From Lagopus muta (taxonomy: Eukaryota; Chordata; Aves; Galliformes; Phasianidae), in the NCBI RefSeq assembly GCF_023343835.1, contig NC_064435.1:40696603-40760602 (forward strand): a stretch of 64,000 bases of DNA, read 5' to 3'. The position numbers and the translations under genes were made by a program. The number at the start of each line of letters is the position of its first letter. Positions within the stretch are counted from its first letter, which is position 1. Shown piece after piece: positions 46,693-60,448 of this stretch. Below the pieces are notes generated by a model. The model was not told the origin of the DNA. It did no database searches and saw only the letters and a program-made list of their open reading frames with translations.

Positions 46693-47628
46693 GCACAAAC
46701 CAGTGTCCTCAACAGGTGATGAGACAAGTGATGCTGACAACTGCTACAGGAGGTCCATGCTGCTCTCCTCTCCATGCACTGAAGTACCAGTACAACTTTC
46801 ACTTCTTTAGAATTTGTAGGTGGTTTTCCAACAGCAAAAACACACACAGCCCCTTTCTGCACCACACACGTGGCGCAGAGCTGGGACACTTGCTCATGTG
46901 TGATTTGGTTCCCCCCTATAAACAGGAAATCGCTCTTAGGTCTTTTAGACCAAATTAGTTTTCTCTTACTTCTATCACTTTGTTCATTCTTACTTCTGAA
47001 GTTTTACTGTGGTTCCCATAAAGGATGTTGTTTTCTGAGAAAATCATATAATTTGCAATTATATGGTTTTTTAGGGGTCCACAACTGAAGTTTTAAGATA
47101 TAAATTATACATAAATGTGCACTGCAGCCAAATATCCATATAATTCTTTCTTTTGAAAGGAGGAAGTAAAATTTTGAAGAGGTGCCATGTAAAGTCAAAC
47201 GATGCATTTATATCACTCAATCATATTGGTCCATATATTTCCTATGACCAAGTCAAACCACCCAGGAACAGGACTGCCTTCTCCCTTGAAAAAGTTACTC
47301 TTTTGAACATTAATGCTCACTGTTGGTAAAGATTGTTCTTTAGTCTTCCCTGTACTTTAATGTCGTGGTAGTGGTACCTAAAGTGTTGCCTGTAGCCTTT
47401 GCACTCTGACCTGGTGCCGCTGGGAAGAAAGGAGGCAAGTAGTCAGCCAGGAACCCAAGAGCCAGCCTTCCCTACAAGATACTTTGATGATGTAACTGTG
47501 CAGCAAACTCTCCTAGCATACACGCTAGATGTTGACAGCGTACTCTGCAGAGGAGCTTCTTCTAATTTCACTTGAAGACCAATATTGCTGTAATGAGACT
47601 TTAGGCTTGTGAGTTACAGAGGTGCTGT

Positions 47629-47690
47629 AAGAAGAAAAAAAAAGAAAAGAAAAGAAAAAAAAAGAAAAAAAAAAAAGAGAGGAAAGAAAG
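47629..47690 (+). repeat. Polypurine (A/G) tract
   Basis: About 60 bases of A with isolated G (AAGAAGAAAA, GAAAAGAAAAG and similar) with no pyrimidine. Confidence 0.93.
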
Positions 47691-48710
47691 CAACAGTACA
47701 CTCTTGGCACAGGTTTCTGACATAGACCTAATAGTCTCAAGACAGTGCAGCTTACACATCATCTTACTCCCAGGATTGTGCCTAAAGTATAGCCCAGACA
47801 TTAATGTTTAAGTGATAGGATTTGGAGGCGATGCTTGATGAGACATCGGCATGGGAAAGTGTATGTTTTAATGGAAGAAGAGTGGAAATCAGTCCTTTTC
47901 ACTGTAAGACTACAGCAAATTCACTAGCATTAATCCATTTGCTTCCATTTTATTTTCTTCTTCCCTGCTTTTAGCGAGAAAGAAAAATGTCTGTATCTCA
48001 TAACACCTCAGTAATAGTTCAGCAGGATTGCTGTGAACTTTCTGGATTGGACCAGGACTGATCAGCTGCAGATTTTGATGTATGAATCTCAGCTGACAAA
48101 CCAGGCTTGCGGAGTCTGCACTGCTGCAGTTTCTGTTGAAAAAAGTAAAATGATCATTGCTGTTGCTCTTTGAGGAGGAAATGAATAAATCGGTTGAACT
48201 GGAAAATTGAGGTGAAATGCGATTTTTAAAAATCAGATCTTCTGATTTACTTTTTGCACATACTTAGCCATGCATGGAATAAACCAAGTTGGATATGTTG
48301 CTTTTTAAAAGACATTTGAACCTCCCATAAGCTCATGCAAAAATGAACCTTTTCAGGTGATCGTAGACTTTTTCACTGATGTGAATGGCAATCTTCCTGT
48401 TTTAAATTCCAAGTTGTAAAAAGAGAGTTGCACTGTCAGTCAGCCAGCAAATGGTGCTGCACTGGCCCTTCTACAAAAACAAACAATGGCTAATAAATGA
48501 CTTTATGGTAGGATTGAATTTAAAACAAGAAAATCCTTATCAGTGCAATATGTTTTCTGGTCCACTGAAGCTCTTCTATTTTAATCTGTTCCAGTTCTCT
48601 TACATTTCCCATTTTTTAGATTACGATTCCTTCTGAATATATATGTGTATGCATGTATACATATGAATGTGGGTATGTGTATAAAAATATATATGTAGGA
48701 ACATTTTCTG

Positions 48711-48750
48711 TAGTTAGACAGAATTAGACAAAGTTAGACAAAGATAGAAT
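48711..48750. repeat. Degenerate 10-bp tandem repeat
   Basis: TAGTTAGACA, GAATTAGACA, AAGTTAGACA, AAGATAGAAT: four 10-base units with a shared TTAGACA-like core. A TA/TG-rich stretch lies just upstream (48636-48694). Confidence 0.8.
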
Positions 48751-49180
48751 TAGAGCAAAATTACACCCTAAATGATACAGTTCCTTTGAGCAGTGCTACA
48801 TGGGACATTCCAATTCTCTTATCTATTCCAAATTCTCAAAAAAACTGAAGTGAATCTCTTATTCCTATAGCTATCCAGAAAAAAAATAGCACCAAGAAGC
48901 ATGCAAACAACTGCATAAGGCAAACAAAAAAAACAGTGTTTTGATGGTAAATGTGAAACCAATACACTTCTAGCCATTTTCAAACAGCCGGCGACACGCT
49001 GCCAAGACCAGTCTCAGAGACAGGCAGCTCAAGTGATATACTGGCACAGCTTCACTCAGAGAGGCTTCTATGAGTACTTAGGGAGATGACAAATGTTAGC
49101 AGAGGAACCAGTTTTCTGGGTGACCAAATCATGGAAGGAAAGCATGAGAGAATACCATAGTGAAGATCTTCAATATTTGT

Positions 49181-49240
49181 TGAGTGGCATTTGACTTTGG
49201 TGAGTGGCATTTGACTTTGGTGAGTGGCATTTGACTTTGG
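49181..49240. repeat. Perfect 20-bp x 3 minisatellite
   Basis: The unit TGAGTGGCATTTGACTTTGG is repeated three times without any mismatch at 49181-49200, 49201-49220 and 49221-49240. Its flanks are single copy. Confidence 0.98.
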
Positions 49241-50821
49241 TGTTGCTAGCAGCAGGAGTAAAACCAAAAAAGATGACGGAACAAACTGTTAAGCAGGTAA
49301 AAATGGAGTTCTGGAGTTAAAGAGAGTCCAAAGGACCTTTGAAAGCTAGTAGATATATCTGCAACCCAACTGAATGTTAGCTGCATTGCAACAAATACTT
49401 GAGCCTGATGGATCCTACTCGATAACAATTGTAAAAATTAAAAAAGTTCCACTGAGGATGGCATCTCTTAGGAAGACATCTGAGATTTTCAGTACTGTAA
49501 AAATCTTAATGTTTCTACTCTCCCTTTCTATTCAGTTCCTGCCTTTAAGCCACATAAAAAGCATGGTACAATGTCCCAACCCATGGATTGGTTTCCAGAG
49601 CCAAGAAGCCAATATAGTACAGGCTGGCTAACAGACCTAAGGGGAATGCACTGCTTTAATTTATTCAGACAACGTTTTCCTACAGTTGCCAACATCTGCA
49701 AAGGAAACCCTAGCACATAACTCAGACGATTCAAGATTTTTTCTTTATTCTTCTGCAATACTGTTGGTTTTCTTTACTGAGTCTTTTCTCTCACTCTTTA
49801 AAGGCAGTACTTGAATATAATTTTCTTGTGTAGGTTTACCATGCACCTGTATTATCCCTTTTTTCTCCAGCAGAAATTACTGTGGGACACAATTGCGGTT
49901 TTAAATTTGAATTTCTCCTGTATATTTAGCAATCTCATCAGAATAAAATAAAGAGCCAAGTATCTTCCTGTGCACATGCATATGACACTTCTGCTTGTTC
50001 AGGAAATTTGATGCATTCAGGAAACACTGGTCTTACCAGGTGTGAGCAATACAGCTATGCAGAACATTCACAGCATCACATCAGACCTATTGCATAAATA
50101 CAAACTCTTGAACTGTGTCTAAGTGAGAACTCAGATTCATCTCCTAAGTTTCATGGTTTTTATACTTTCAGAAGCCTTATGGAATATCAAGAAAAACACA
50201 TCAATCTTTCTCCTGAACAGATGCTCTGAAAAAAGGAATTATGTGTGTGCCAGATAGCACAGTGGAGAATTCCACCTTTTTAGGCAGATGAGGGTGAAAG
50301 ATAAGACACTGCCTACATATGCAAATAATGTGCAATATAAACCCAATCCTCCTTCTTCCACACCTCAGCCCAGGAGCTGCAGATTATAACCTTTCACCCT
50401 GTACTGCACACAATCAGTGCTTGGCTCCCAAGCATTGAACTGGTTTTATGCAGGAGTTTTAAAGGGCCTGGTTCTTGTGAATAAATAGTCTTCTCTTTTT
50501 TTGGCTCCCCACTAAGTAATACCTGCAGAATATGTCTGAAAAATATTTGAAAGGTCAGGGGCCAATGGCTAACAGGATAGCTCATTCTTATGGCTCTATA
50601 CACAGGATAGGGCAAGTGCATTTCATAGTGTGTCCTGCAGTCTTGGTGTATATCTGGTTACACTGCACTATGTGTCAGGGCACAATATTGGGGAGTGACC
50701 CCACTTTACTATAGAGGGAAGATAAGGCAAGGTACATTTCAGTAGGTCACCTACTCTGAAGTCAGGAACGGCCAACACTGCAATCTGTGACTCCATTCCA
50801 GTGTCTAGGTAAAATCATAAT

Positions 50822-50854
50822 ATCTTCTTCTTCTTCTTCTTCTTTTTTTTTTTT
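50822..50854. repeat. (TTC)n followed by poly(T)
   Basis: TCTTCTTCTTCTTCTTCTTC followed by a T run. Pure polypyrimidine on the plus strand. Confidence 0.9.
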
Positions 50855-51659
50855 CAACATTATACATGCTTTCCATAAGCCAAAAGTTAAAAATATTTCT
50901 GTCAAGAGGGAGCATTCCACAGGCAGTATGTAAATGGCAGCACGTCAGATGTAAGTCAGTAAAAGGAAAAGACTGTAGGACATCTTCATGTGTCTTTGTG
51001 GCTTGCCTTCCAGGCTGCTCTGTGCCACAGTTTGCTCTTGCTCTCAAAGTATACATGGAAAACTCACAGAAGAGCAGACTTGTACATAATGGCAATCAGT
51101 GGCTCAAAGGCAAATGTTTACCATCCCTGTACTGTTTTAGAAAGGAATAGTGTTTCAGAGACTTTCAGGAAAAAATACGTGCTTAAATGCTGCCCTTTTT
51201 AAAATCTAACCTACACACACTGACTTGAGAAGCAAGTTCAGAAAGTGCCACCAAAGAGGATATACTGTAAATTCAGGTTGAAATCCCTGTCTGGTAGAAT
51301 GTAGACTCAGATCATTCTCCCTGGCCCATGCCTGGACTGCTGTGCTATGAGTCATGATCCATCCTGCTCTCTCTCCTTTTCACACCTGCACTACTTGTAG
51401 ACTGGTGGTTAGACCACTTGGAGGTGCAAAACTGGTTCAAATCCTACCAGAGGGTTGATGCCCAAAGCAGGAAGTTCCTGGGGCTAGCCAGGCGCTCTCA
51501 GCAGTGCATGACTCAGTGAAAGAGGGTGACTCTTCTGAAGAATCTGTGAATCCTCTTTTAACTTGTTACACTTTGTTTCAGGGATCTCTGAAGACATAGT
51601 TTAAATCAATTAATCATATTATCACATATATCAAACATAAACTTGTGAGAGCAAATAAA

Positions 51660-51822
51660 AAAGCAGAACAGGTTGCCTAGAAAGGCTGTGGAGTCTCCAT
51701 TCTTGAAGATACTCCAAACCCAACCTGATCTGCCTGATGCTGTTTGAGTAGTGGGTTGGACAAGACAATCTCCAGGGGTGTCTTCCAACCACAAGAATTC
51801 TGTGATTCTATGATTTTGGGGA
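51660..51822 (+). mobile_element. CR1 LINE 3' end, short
   Basis: Forward copy: GAACAGGTTGCCTAGAAAGG, TGTGGAGTCTCCATTCTTGA, GTTGGACAAGACAATCTCCA, TCTTCCAACCACAAGAATTC and TGTGATTCTATGATTTTGG. It is strongly 5'-truncated. Confidence 0.87.
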
Positions 51823-54800
51823 AGAAAGAAAAAAAAAAAAGAGGTGTTTTATTTTCATGTGAGTAGAAAGCATTGGAGAAAAATGAAATGATTTTGGATC
51901 TGACAAGTGAGAAGCATTTCACCTGTTTTAGCTGCAGAATTATAAACTTAGTTATGGTCTTAATTGCATTTAGTGAGCCCTCTTAAATTCAGAGCTTGTT
52001 TTGATTCACTTGAGCTACAGCAGCATTGATGGATGTGTGTGGCACCACTGTGACTGGAATGTAAAATCATGTGCCTTCCCCTCACATGCAGATGCATTTC
52101 AGCAATGATTAATCATGTATTTTCTCCTTTGGCAGCCATTCACAGAAGTCTTCATTTGCAAGGCATGATTTCTTTTTTTTTCTTTTCTAATTGTCGTCAT
52201 AACGAAGTCCCAATGAAGTGATATTTATTGAGAAAACTGGGTACAAATTTGCCTGACGTGTCAAAAATGAGCTAATTCCATGTTTTAACAATCTGGTTTC
52301 AAGAAAACTCATAAACAAAGGTTTTCCAACTGGGATTTATTTAGATTTCATAAAGTCTTGAATTGTTTTCCCTTGAAACATTTACTTCAATAGATCTTTA
52401 TCTATACCTGTACATACATGAAGATCTACATGCAAGGACACGTGTTTACAACAATTTGCTGAGGCTCTCCACAGTTGTAGAAGTTTTTGCATATTCATGA
52501 GTACACCTAAGGGCTGAAAAATCTTTTCTGTGTGACAGTATATCATTCAAAAAAAAGTCAACATTTGGACACTTATTTCTGAAATATAGTTTAATGCATC
52601 CCCAAAGTGTTCTTGACATTCTTTTATTGCAATAAATACTATTATGTTTTGTTGGGAAAAAAAAAAAAGATAAATTCTTAGGCAATCTTTCATGAGATGT
52701 ATCAATGAGAGGACTGAAAATCCCATGAGCAGTTGTATTTTCTTCTTTCTATTGGTCTCTGACATGTTTCTTAATGTCAGATACTCCAGGCCCTGGAAAA
52801 TAAACAAAAACATAATGTTAGGCAAAAATTATTACATAAGAATAAGGAACTGATAACAAGTTGGATGTTAAAATACAAGCTCTTATGACTGGAAATATAT
52901 TCCCACGTTTTATTTATATAGGCTTATGATTTATGTGTGGCAAAAAACCTTTGAAAGTTGTGAAAGCAGTATATTATGCTGATTAGGAAAATTCTCCATT
53001 CATTTTGTCCTTTACTGTTGGTCACAATCTATTTGAACATTTGCAGTGGAGTAGCAAGCATGTTTATCAACAGCAAGGAAGTACCTTCATTAACTGAATC
53101 ACAAATTTGCTGCATACATTGCTTCTTGCACCAGGGCTTTTCTCTCATGAGGAGGAGAACTACATAAACCAAAGTATTTATCAACCATACATATATATAT
53201 AACTGAATACTATACAGAGTTGAACTTCACTCTGCTTGTGATGCCCAGACACAGAGCTGATACAGCCATAACATCAACAACCAGTGCTGACCATGGTGCA
53301 GACTTTCCAGTGCAAGGCGTTTCCAGTGTCTGTTGTCAAATAAGTCGGTGCTAGGGGAATAAGGATGAAGAAGGCTTCCCACCTTGCCTCTCTACTTTAC
53401 CTGGAACATAATTTCTAAAAAAAACCTGGTAAAACAGACAAACAAACAAAAAACCACAACAGTTGCAGGATTTGTCATATTCAAAGTTGCCTAATAATTA
53501 TGGAGAAGAAGGGGAAAATGACTTCTGATAATAAAATGATTTTTAAAATATCTCTAATATACACATTTTCTTTCATTCCAATTCATCCCAACATGCTTTG
53601 CAATTTCATGTAGTCTAACATTTCTATTAAACTAAAGGGGTCATTGGGTCCAATTCTGCAGAGCAAGATATCAGAGTTTAAAGCTTCGCTGATTATTCCT
53701 GCTTCTCAGGAACAGGCTCGGGATGAATTAGCACCACAATTAATCATAATAATACATCTATGTCTTGATTCTGAAATTCTTGAGAAGTTTTCCAGAAACT
53801 GCTAACTGGCACGATACTAGCCAAAAAAACATTAAAACATAGGCCTTAAGTCTCCAGTGAATCCTTCAGAAATTGCCCAGCACTCACAGTGTAATATTTC
53901 TGACAGGAAATATACACTTGAGATGTTTTAAGCTTGAAATGTCACATACACGGCGGAGCTTAAGCCTGAGAACAGCCTCCCCTGTTTCCGAGATCATAAC
54001 ACCACTATTATAATTGAGAGGATAAAATGCCACTTCCTTGCTTCCCATACCCCTCTCCAAATGAAATGTGAGTCACTTCATGAATTTCTTCTATGGCAAA
54101 GCCTAACGGAATAATTTCAGCCTGTCCTGGACAATCCTGCCGCCCAATTCCCTTACACACACACACGTTAATTCTGCTAGCTTGGATTTCACATCCACCT
54201 CTGCCCAATCGCTTGTGGCAGACTCTAGTGGTAAAGCAAATGCTCCGCTCCTGTTTTTCGCCTTAGAATTGCAGATCATCGAAGAAGTAGCTGAAAACAT
54301 TTCCACTTGAGAAAAATGTGATGAAATTGCTAAAGGTTCTGCAGTCTTGAAACACTAGCAGGCTATTGGCACCAGGATTATTCCCAGACATGATCTTTCC
54401 TTTGGAACCTGCAGTTGAATTTGCAGTATTTGTTCGTTTCGTGCCTCCTCGGTGTAGTCTGTCTCTCTGGCTGATTTTCTTCCTTTCTTTATCTGAGGCT
54501 GGCATTTTTTCCACTCTCAATAATTAAGCCGTCTCGATGTTAGAGACATGCCTATTTTATCACATGTGTGTCTCGTACACAGTTGAAAAAGGAGATCTCC
54601 AAGGGAGAAGAAGGCTGGCGTCTCTGCTGTTGAAACGGTTTCAATCTGGCCTGAATACTTTGCCTGCAGTGCTGCAACCCACAAGGGGGTCTTAACCTCT
54701 GAAACCTGCTGACTCAAGAGTAATTGGCCAGCATGATGCCACTGTGACCATCAAGTGGAACAAATAAAATTACCCACCATTTCAGTGCCGTGATTGTCTT

Positions 54801-54941
54801 CTCCCAATGCGTGATTCCACGAATTCCCTGGAGGACTGACCTGCTTATAATAAACAAATTGTTTTCTGGGCTTCTTTTCCATTGCCTGTAGGGGAGTTAC
54901 AAGAAGACAGAACCAAGCTGTGTTAACTATATTTAGTGATC

Positions 54942-54959
54942 TTTTTTTTTTTTTTTTTA
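54942..54959. repeat. Poly(T) tract
   Basis: Uninterrupted T run in AT-rich sequence, with no LINE or SINE body recognised next to it. Confidence 0.85.
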
Positions 54960-57900
54960 ATTGCATCAGATGGTTTGGATGACTGGATACAGTATGATCT
55001 TTTAAAATCATATCCTTGAGAAGCAAACAATTAGAGAGAATAACATCTCCACAAGGAAACTCAAGTTTATACAGCAATATAAAGTAGTAAATTTAAAGAA
55101 TTCAAGAGGATTACACATACTCAAGCTGGATGTCTTAATTCATTTTCCTGGGCAAGACAGCTTAAAAGCAGGGATTTTCTTACACTATACACAATTTTGT
55201 AATTTGTTTGCATAAAATCAAGCTGTTTACTCTCCAGGACATTGCTATATAAAGGTCATTGCCAAAACTTGCTGTCTCCTATAGCAGTATAAAAGTGGAA
55301 TTCCTCCCATTATGGCTGTGGCTTTATTCAGATACGTACCAGTGTAACTGATAACTAAATTTGGCTTTCCATCCCTGTCTAAAAGAAGCTCAGTAATGAT
55401 CAGAGGAGGAGTGATGGGGCAAAGGAGGGATAGAAGGGAAAGAGGCAGTTTTTATTCTTGTACTTCTCCTTCATAACCACGTAACAGCACCCTAATACCT
55501 GGATTCATGCAGAGGAAATAACATGACCTGGTAAACATATCAGTACAGCAAAGGGTGCAAAATTTTGTTTTAGTGTTTTCAGTAACTGCCAGGGCTGATA
55601 ATGGTCCTAATGTGGCCACAATTGACTGCAAAAGTGCAGGTTTTGTCACAGTACCTTAAAGTTTTGTATAGCACTGTACGAAATTGCAGTTGTTTTGAGT
55701 TTTCAGACTTCATTTGAAAAGAGCAAAACATTTAGACTGCAGATGTTTGTAAGCTGTTGTTTTAGGAAAGCAAGTAAAGGAATTCTGCAGAATTGAATCA
55801 TGATAAAGAATAAACAGATCACATTATAGAAAGAATAGTAAGCTACATTGCTTGCCTTGACTAAGAGTAACTGTTTTAGCTGTCAATGCCTAACTGAAAA
55901 CACAGTTTGCTGTTTGTTGCTTCCTATTTCATTTAAAATCCATTCACTTACATCACATGCTTAAATGTAGGCAGATGATTATGCACACTGTTAAAACAAG
56001 ATCTTGAAAAGCCAAGAAAAATGAATATTTTTTCTCTGCATTTTTTCCGTATTTATTAAGTCTTTATTTTAGTATTTATATTCTAGGATTATATAGCACT
56101 TCTAGTTCCACTTCCTTTGGCTTCTTAAGATATTTTGAGGGATATTTTTCATATATTTTAAGCTTGTTTTTTTTCAAAGTTTTGGAAGGAACATGTTAAG
56201 AATGCTTAAAGAAAGAGCAAGAAAACTTATCTGGCTCTTTGAATCCAAAGGAAACTCTTTGCCTGAACACATTTTTTAATCTGGAACAGTTGTAAATTAG
56301 GAGTCTGACCTCTGTTTCAAAATTTAGCATGCATCCATTTAGCATTTGTTTTATTTCCCAGTAGATAAAGGGTAGAGCAAACCTACAATGATTCTACCAT
56401 ACACAAGTGTTGGCCATGTCTACATATAGTTTTTTTCTCCCTGCCTCTTCTTTCATTGCTGAACGCCTTAGTGTATCAAGTGTGAGAGAGTATAGCAAAA
56501 GAGAAATTTTCAACACTTTCAAGATGGGAAGGACAGTCAACAAAGCTAAATTATTCTTCTGAGGCATGGCTGATAAGAAAAGCCAGCATTAAATCTAGTC
56601 ACCTTTGCTGGAAATTCTGTAAAAGAGGAAGGAGATTACTGAATCATTTTTAAACAGGGCATGTTTGAACTCCTGTTTCTTATGAAAAGGATTTGTGATG
56701 TAGTGTGATGCATGAAAAGCTCAAGTTCAGCCAGGTGGTAGGACTCAGGTAACTGACTGTGACCTATGGAAGAGCTCATAGTTCAGGGCTGTGACAATTC
56801 TCATCTCCTGGAACACAATCTGGCCTTTTGTGCCCTATTGCTTCTTGCAACTCTATCTAAAGAAACAGTCTATTTCTGATTATGTTGGGAGACTTCATCA
56901 AATGCATCTTCTGAAAGTTTCAACCTACCCACAGTACTTGTTACCCATCTGCTTTTCTCATTTATATTTTGTTACTTCTCGTAGCTGTTTCAAATTCTCC
57001 TATGAAGTGGTTTATAGTCATAGTTATAAAGTACTTTTCTCCATATTTCTCCTGTAAGGGAACAACTGGTGCACCTTCTTGTCTTATACATCAACTACTC
57101 TTCTCAATCAGCCGGTATAACAGACAAATCATGGGATACAGGAATTCCCTTTCAGAAATAAACACAGAAGACAGGTCACCATGACTGTGAGGAATCTGAA
57201 CCATATTGGAGAGCTTCTCCGATTCTGAAGAATGCACCATCTCATGGAAAGTATTTGCACTCCCCAGGCCAATATCTATCTGGGTGCAACAGCCAACGGG
57301 CAGATCATGCACTAGCCTTTGCTTTAATATACACCCAACATGTAGATTGTATGCTGCACACACAGGTCTTTTGCAATTCACAGAGCTTCTCTCCCTCTCC
57401 AGTCTGGAGAGTCTGGAGGACTGTCACCTGTTCCAGAAAGCACACAACCCTCAGATAGCACAGCACGCAATTGCACGCATATATATGTGGCAAATAAATG
57501 CTCTCACAACTTCTCCCCACTCAGCTCTAGGAGAGGATAATGAATCTAGAACAAAAGATTCATTTTCTTTCCCTAGAAGCCCCATGGGGAACAGGGGGAG
57601 AGGTACCAGTTGAGCATCCTTGCACAAGGAGCTTTTCCATTTTTGTCACTTGAAGTTGGTTGTATTTATTGAGCCTCTTAATGAGTTTTGTTCTTCATTT
57701 GGCCAATCTTAAGAAGACATTTCAGCAGCAGCAGCAAAAAGACACCAGCTCCTGCACTGTCCTCTTCAAGGAATCTGCTGCTCTGAGGGAAGCCAGCACC
57801 TGAAGACCCCAGAGCAGGCTGCTGGAATAAGTCTTATTGGACAGAGGCCGGTTTGCAGAAATCTAGGAGAGAAGACTTTTGCATAATTGGTTTTAATACT

Positions 57901-59715
57901 CTAGGAAGTACAGAAAGCTGTAGGCCTTACTGGGAAGAGAGAGAAAACAGAGCCCAAACGTGAAGAATAATCGCTGGCAGATAACTCTACTTCTCTGTGA
58001 AACATAATCCCCAAATACTTCTGCAAGAAGATAGATTATTCTACCATAATGACAAGCATTAGTCTCAGGACCCAGTTTTTCAAAGAAACTAAGTTTAAAA
58101 ATAGACTTCCTAAACCTTCAGGCCTGGAAGCTTGTGCAGACATTAAGATTTGTCTGCAGCTCCTTACTTTACTCCTACACTTCACCATCTGCAAACAACT
58201 GCTGCAAATGACTGCTTAGGACAGACCTGGACTTTATAGTTCTCACTGAGGCAATATGTCACCTCTATTTATACTACTGTGATCTTATTAAAGAAGGAAA
58301 TCCTGTCAGTAGTAATCTCAAATTCCTTTAGTTATCATAAATTAAAGCTCTCCACTTCTCTCTTGCAACAAGTTTTTCTGTTTTGCCTTAATGTGCATGC
58401 ATGTGCCCATTAGTACATGCTTTTTAAAGTTTTTGTTGTGTTTTTTCAGTGAAATCCTAATGGCAACCAACCACAAAAATTCTTTAAATGTTAGTTAGTA
58501 GCTACAGAGACATAAACTCACAGAAGCCTTGACTAATTCTTGCTGATAAACATATCCTTGATGTAATTATTGGCTTAAGTCAGAGGAAGTGTAGCTCACT
58601 GGCTGTAGTGAGTAAATGGAATCTAGGAGCTCTGAGGATCTTTCTGTGGCCACATTACAGGGGGTCTTTTGAATTTGGTAAATGTAAGTGTAAACTTTTT
58701 GAGCCAGTGTATCCCTCTCTGTGAGATTATTATACTAGTTCAGCTTTTCTTAGGAAGAATTGGCAGCTCTCTGTGAACTGGGTACTGCAGTTCCAGTTAG
58801 AAACCATGTTAGGAAAACATAATTTCTCTCCATGTTAGGCAATTGTGATCAATGACACACAATGCAAAATATAACAAAACGAATACATGAATTCTGCCTT
58901 CACTAACTTGTAGAGATTCACGTATAGAGAGATATATATTTTTTTCAAATACAGTTAAGTCTCCTTTATTAAAAATGGATGGGTTTTGTGCTTTCTTCAG
59001 AGATGCAGGCTCTGAAAGAGATAAGTCAAATGACAGGAATTTCTTGCTCAGATTTTACGGTCATAAAACATGAGGTGCTTTCAGAAAGCGCAGCCAAACA
59101 AAAGGCCTTTCTATATTTTGATCCTTCCTGAATAGTTCTTATAATTCTATAGCAAACTTAAGATCATCAGAGAGGGACTGCATGTCATAATTATTAATGT
59201 GACAAGGGAATGAGGAGGTCAACCAAAGGCACTGCTATTGTCCATAGTCCTTGTCACAGCAGGTGATTTGAAGGGTTAAATCCATTACAGAGAAAAGAAG
59301 AATGTAAAAATTGAAAATTCTATGCCGGTGTGATATGGGGGAAGAGGGAAGTGGTTTTGACACTGAATCAGCACATGGATTTGATGCTGTATGAGAAATA
59401 GAAGCCACACAAGCACCTGGAAGCTGTTATTAGTGCACCCATTCACCTGTCTCTAGCCATGACCGGTCTCTAAACACTTCAAAGGAATGCAAATAAACAA
59501 ATTAGAGGCCAATTTATGCATTAAGAGAGAAAAATAAATGGGAATTCCTTCCTGGTGAGTATAAATATGGTACAAAACAAATGATCAACAAACTGAAATC
59601 ACACACACCCTTAGGAATACCAATAAATCACCTACTTCTGAGCTTTCGCTTTTAAAATCTTAGACTCTAAACATGAAAAAGTCTTCAAAATGTTATAGTA
59701 TTTTCTACCCACTTT

Positions 59716-59741
59716 CTTTCTTTTTTTTTTTTTTTTTTTTT
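59716..59741. repeat. Poly(T)/pyrimidine tract
   Basis: CTTTCTTTC grades into more than 20 T. Confidence 0.9.
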
Positions 59742-60424
59742 GGAAGACCATTCCAGAAAAATGCCCCTAAAATAGTTAGAAACCTCTTAGAAATTCTGTC
59801 TGCAAGCTGTAACTTCAAGCAGTAATGGTGAACAGCAGTACAGCTCATAGCTAGAATAAAACCAGTAGTAATTCATACCATTTGTCCAGCATTTTGAAAC
59901 TGGAAGATGAAGTTAAGAGTTCACAGTCCTCCTCATGGCCTTTGTCTCCTTTGCAGCATTCATCCCTAGAATCACTCAGTGCATGGGAAAGTTGCTGCCA
60001 GGAGAATACAAATATCTCAGTTGAAGTGGTTAGGACCTTTTCGCCTGGATACATTGAACTGCTGTCTTGGATAAGTTCAGAAAATATGCCATATAGTACT
60101 CAGTTCTGCTTCAGTGCACTCCTAGATGTGTGAGACTGCTTTACATCTTCTACTCTGGGTAGTTGTGAGGCCACCCTAGCACAAGTGCACAAGTGTTATA
60201 TCATTGTTAGGAAAGTAAGTTCATCTCATATCTAAGCAATTTTTCTTGCAGGACCTTTATTCCACATGTGTTTGCGGTTTTTGTTTGTTTGTTGTGTTTT
60301 GTTTTGCTTTCCTAACCAGTTGTTTATTTTCAAGTTGTAGATGCTTTAGCATCATTTTAGCATGATATTGTAGCAGAGCTTCTGTTATCACAGGGTTTTG
60401 GTGATAGCAGCAGTTCTATCAGCA

Positions 60425-60448
60425 GAATTCACTTAAGAATTCACTTAA
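60425..60448. repeat. Tandem duplication of 12 bp
   Basis: GAATTCACTTAA occurs twice in direct succession, followed by a degenerate third part (GAGAGTTAATTTAAGAG). Confidence 0.9.

Larger units (their letters stand above)
44939..51659. other. Intergenic; no gene recognised
   Basis: AT-rich with one CR1 (46466-46692), a polypurine tract, a 10-bp tandem repeat and the 20-bp minisatellite. No frame looks coding. Confidence 0.6.

Noticed and set aside
46464-46889. 141-codon minus-strand open frame
   Set aside because: Its body is the translated 3' end of a CR1 LINE, which is non-coding in intact elements.
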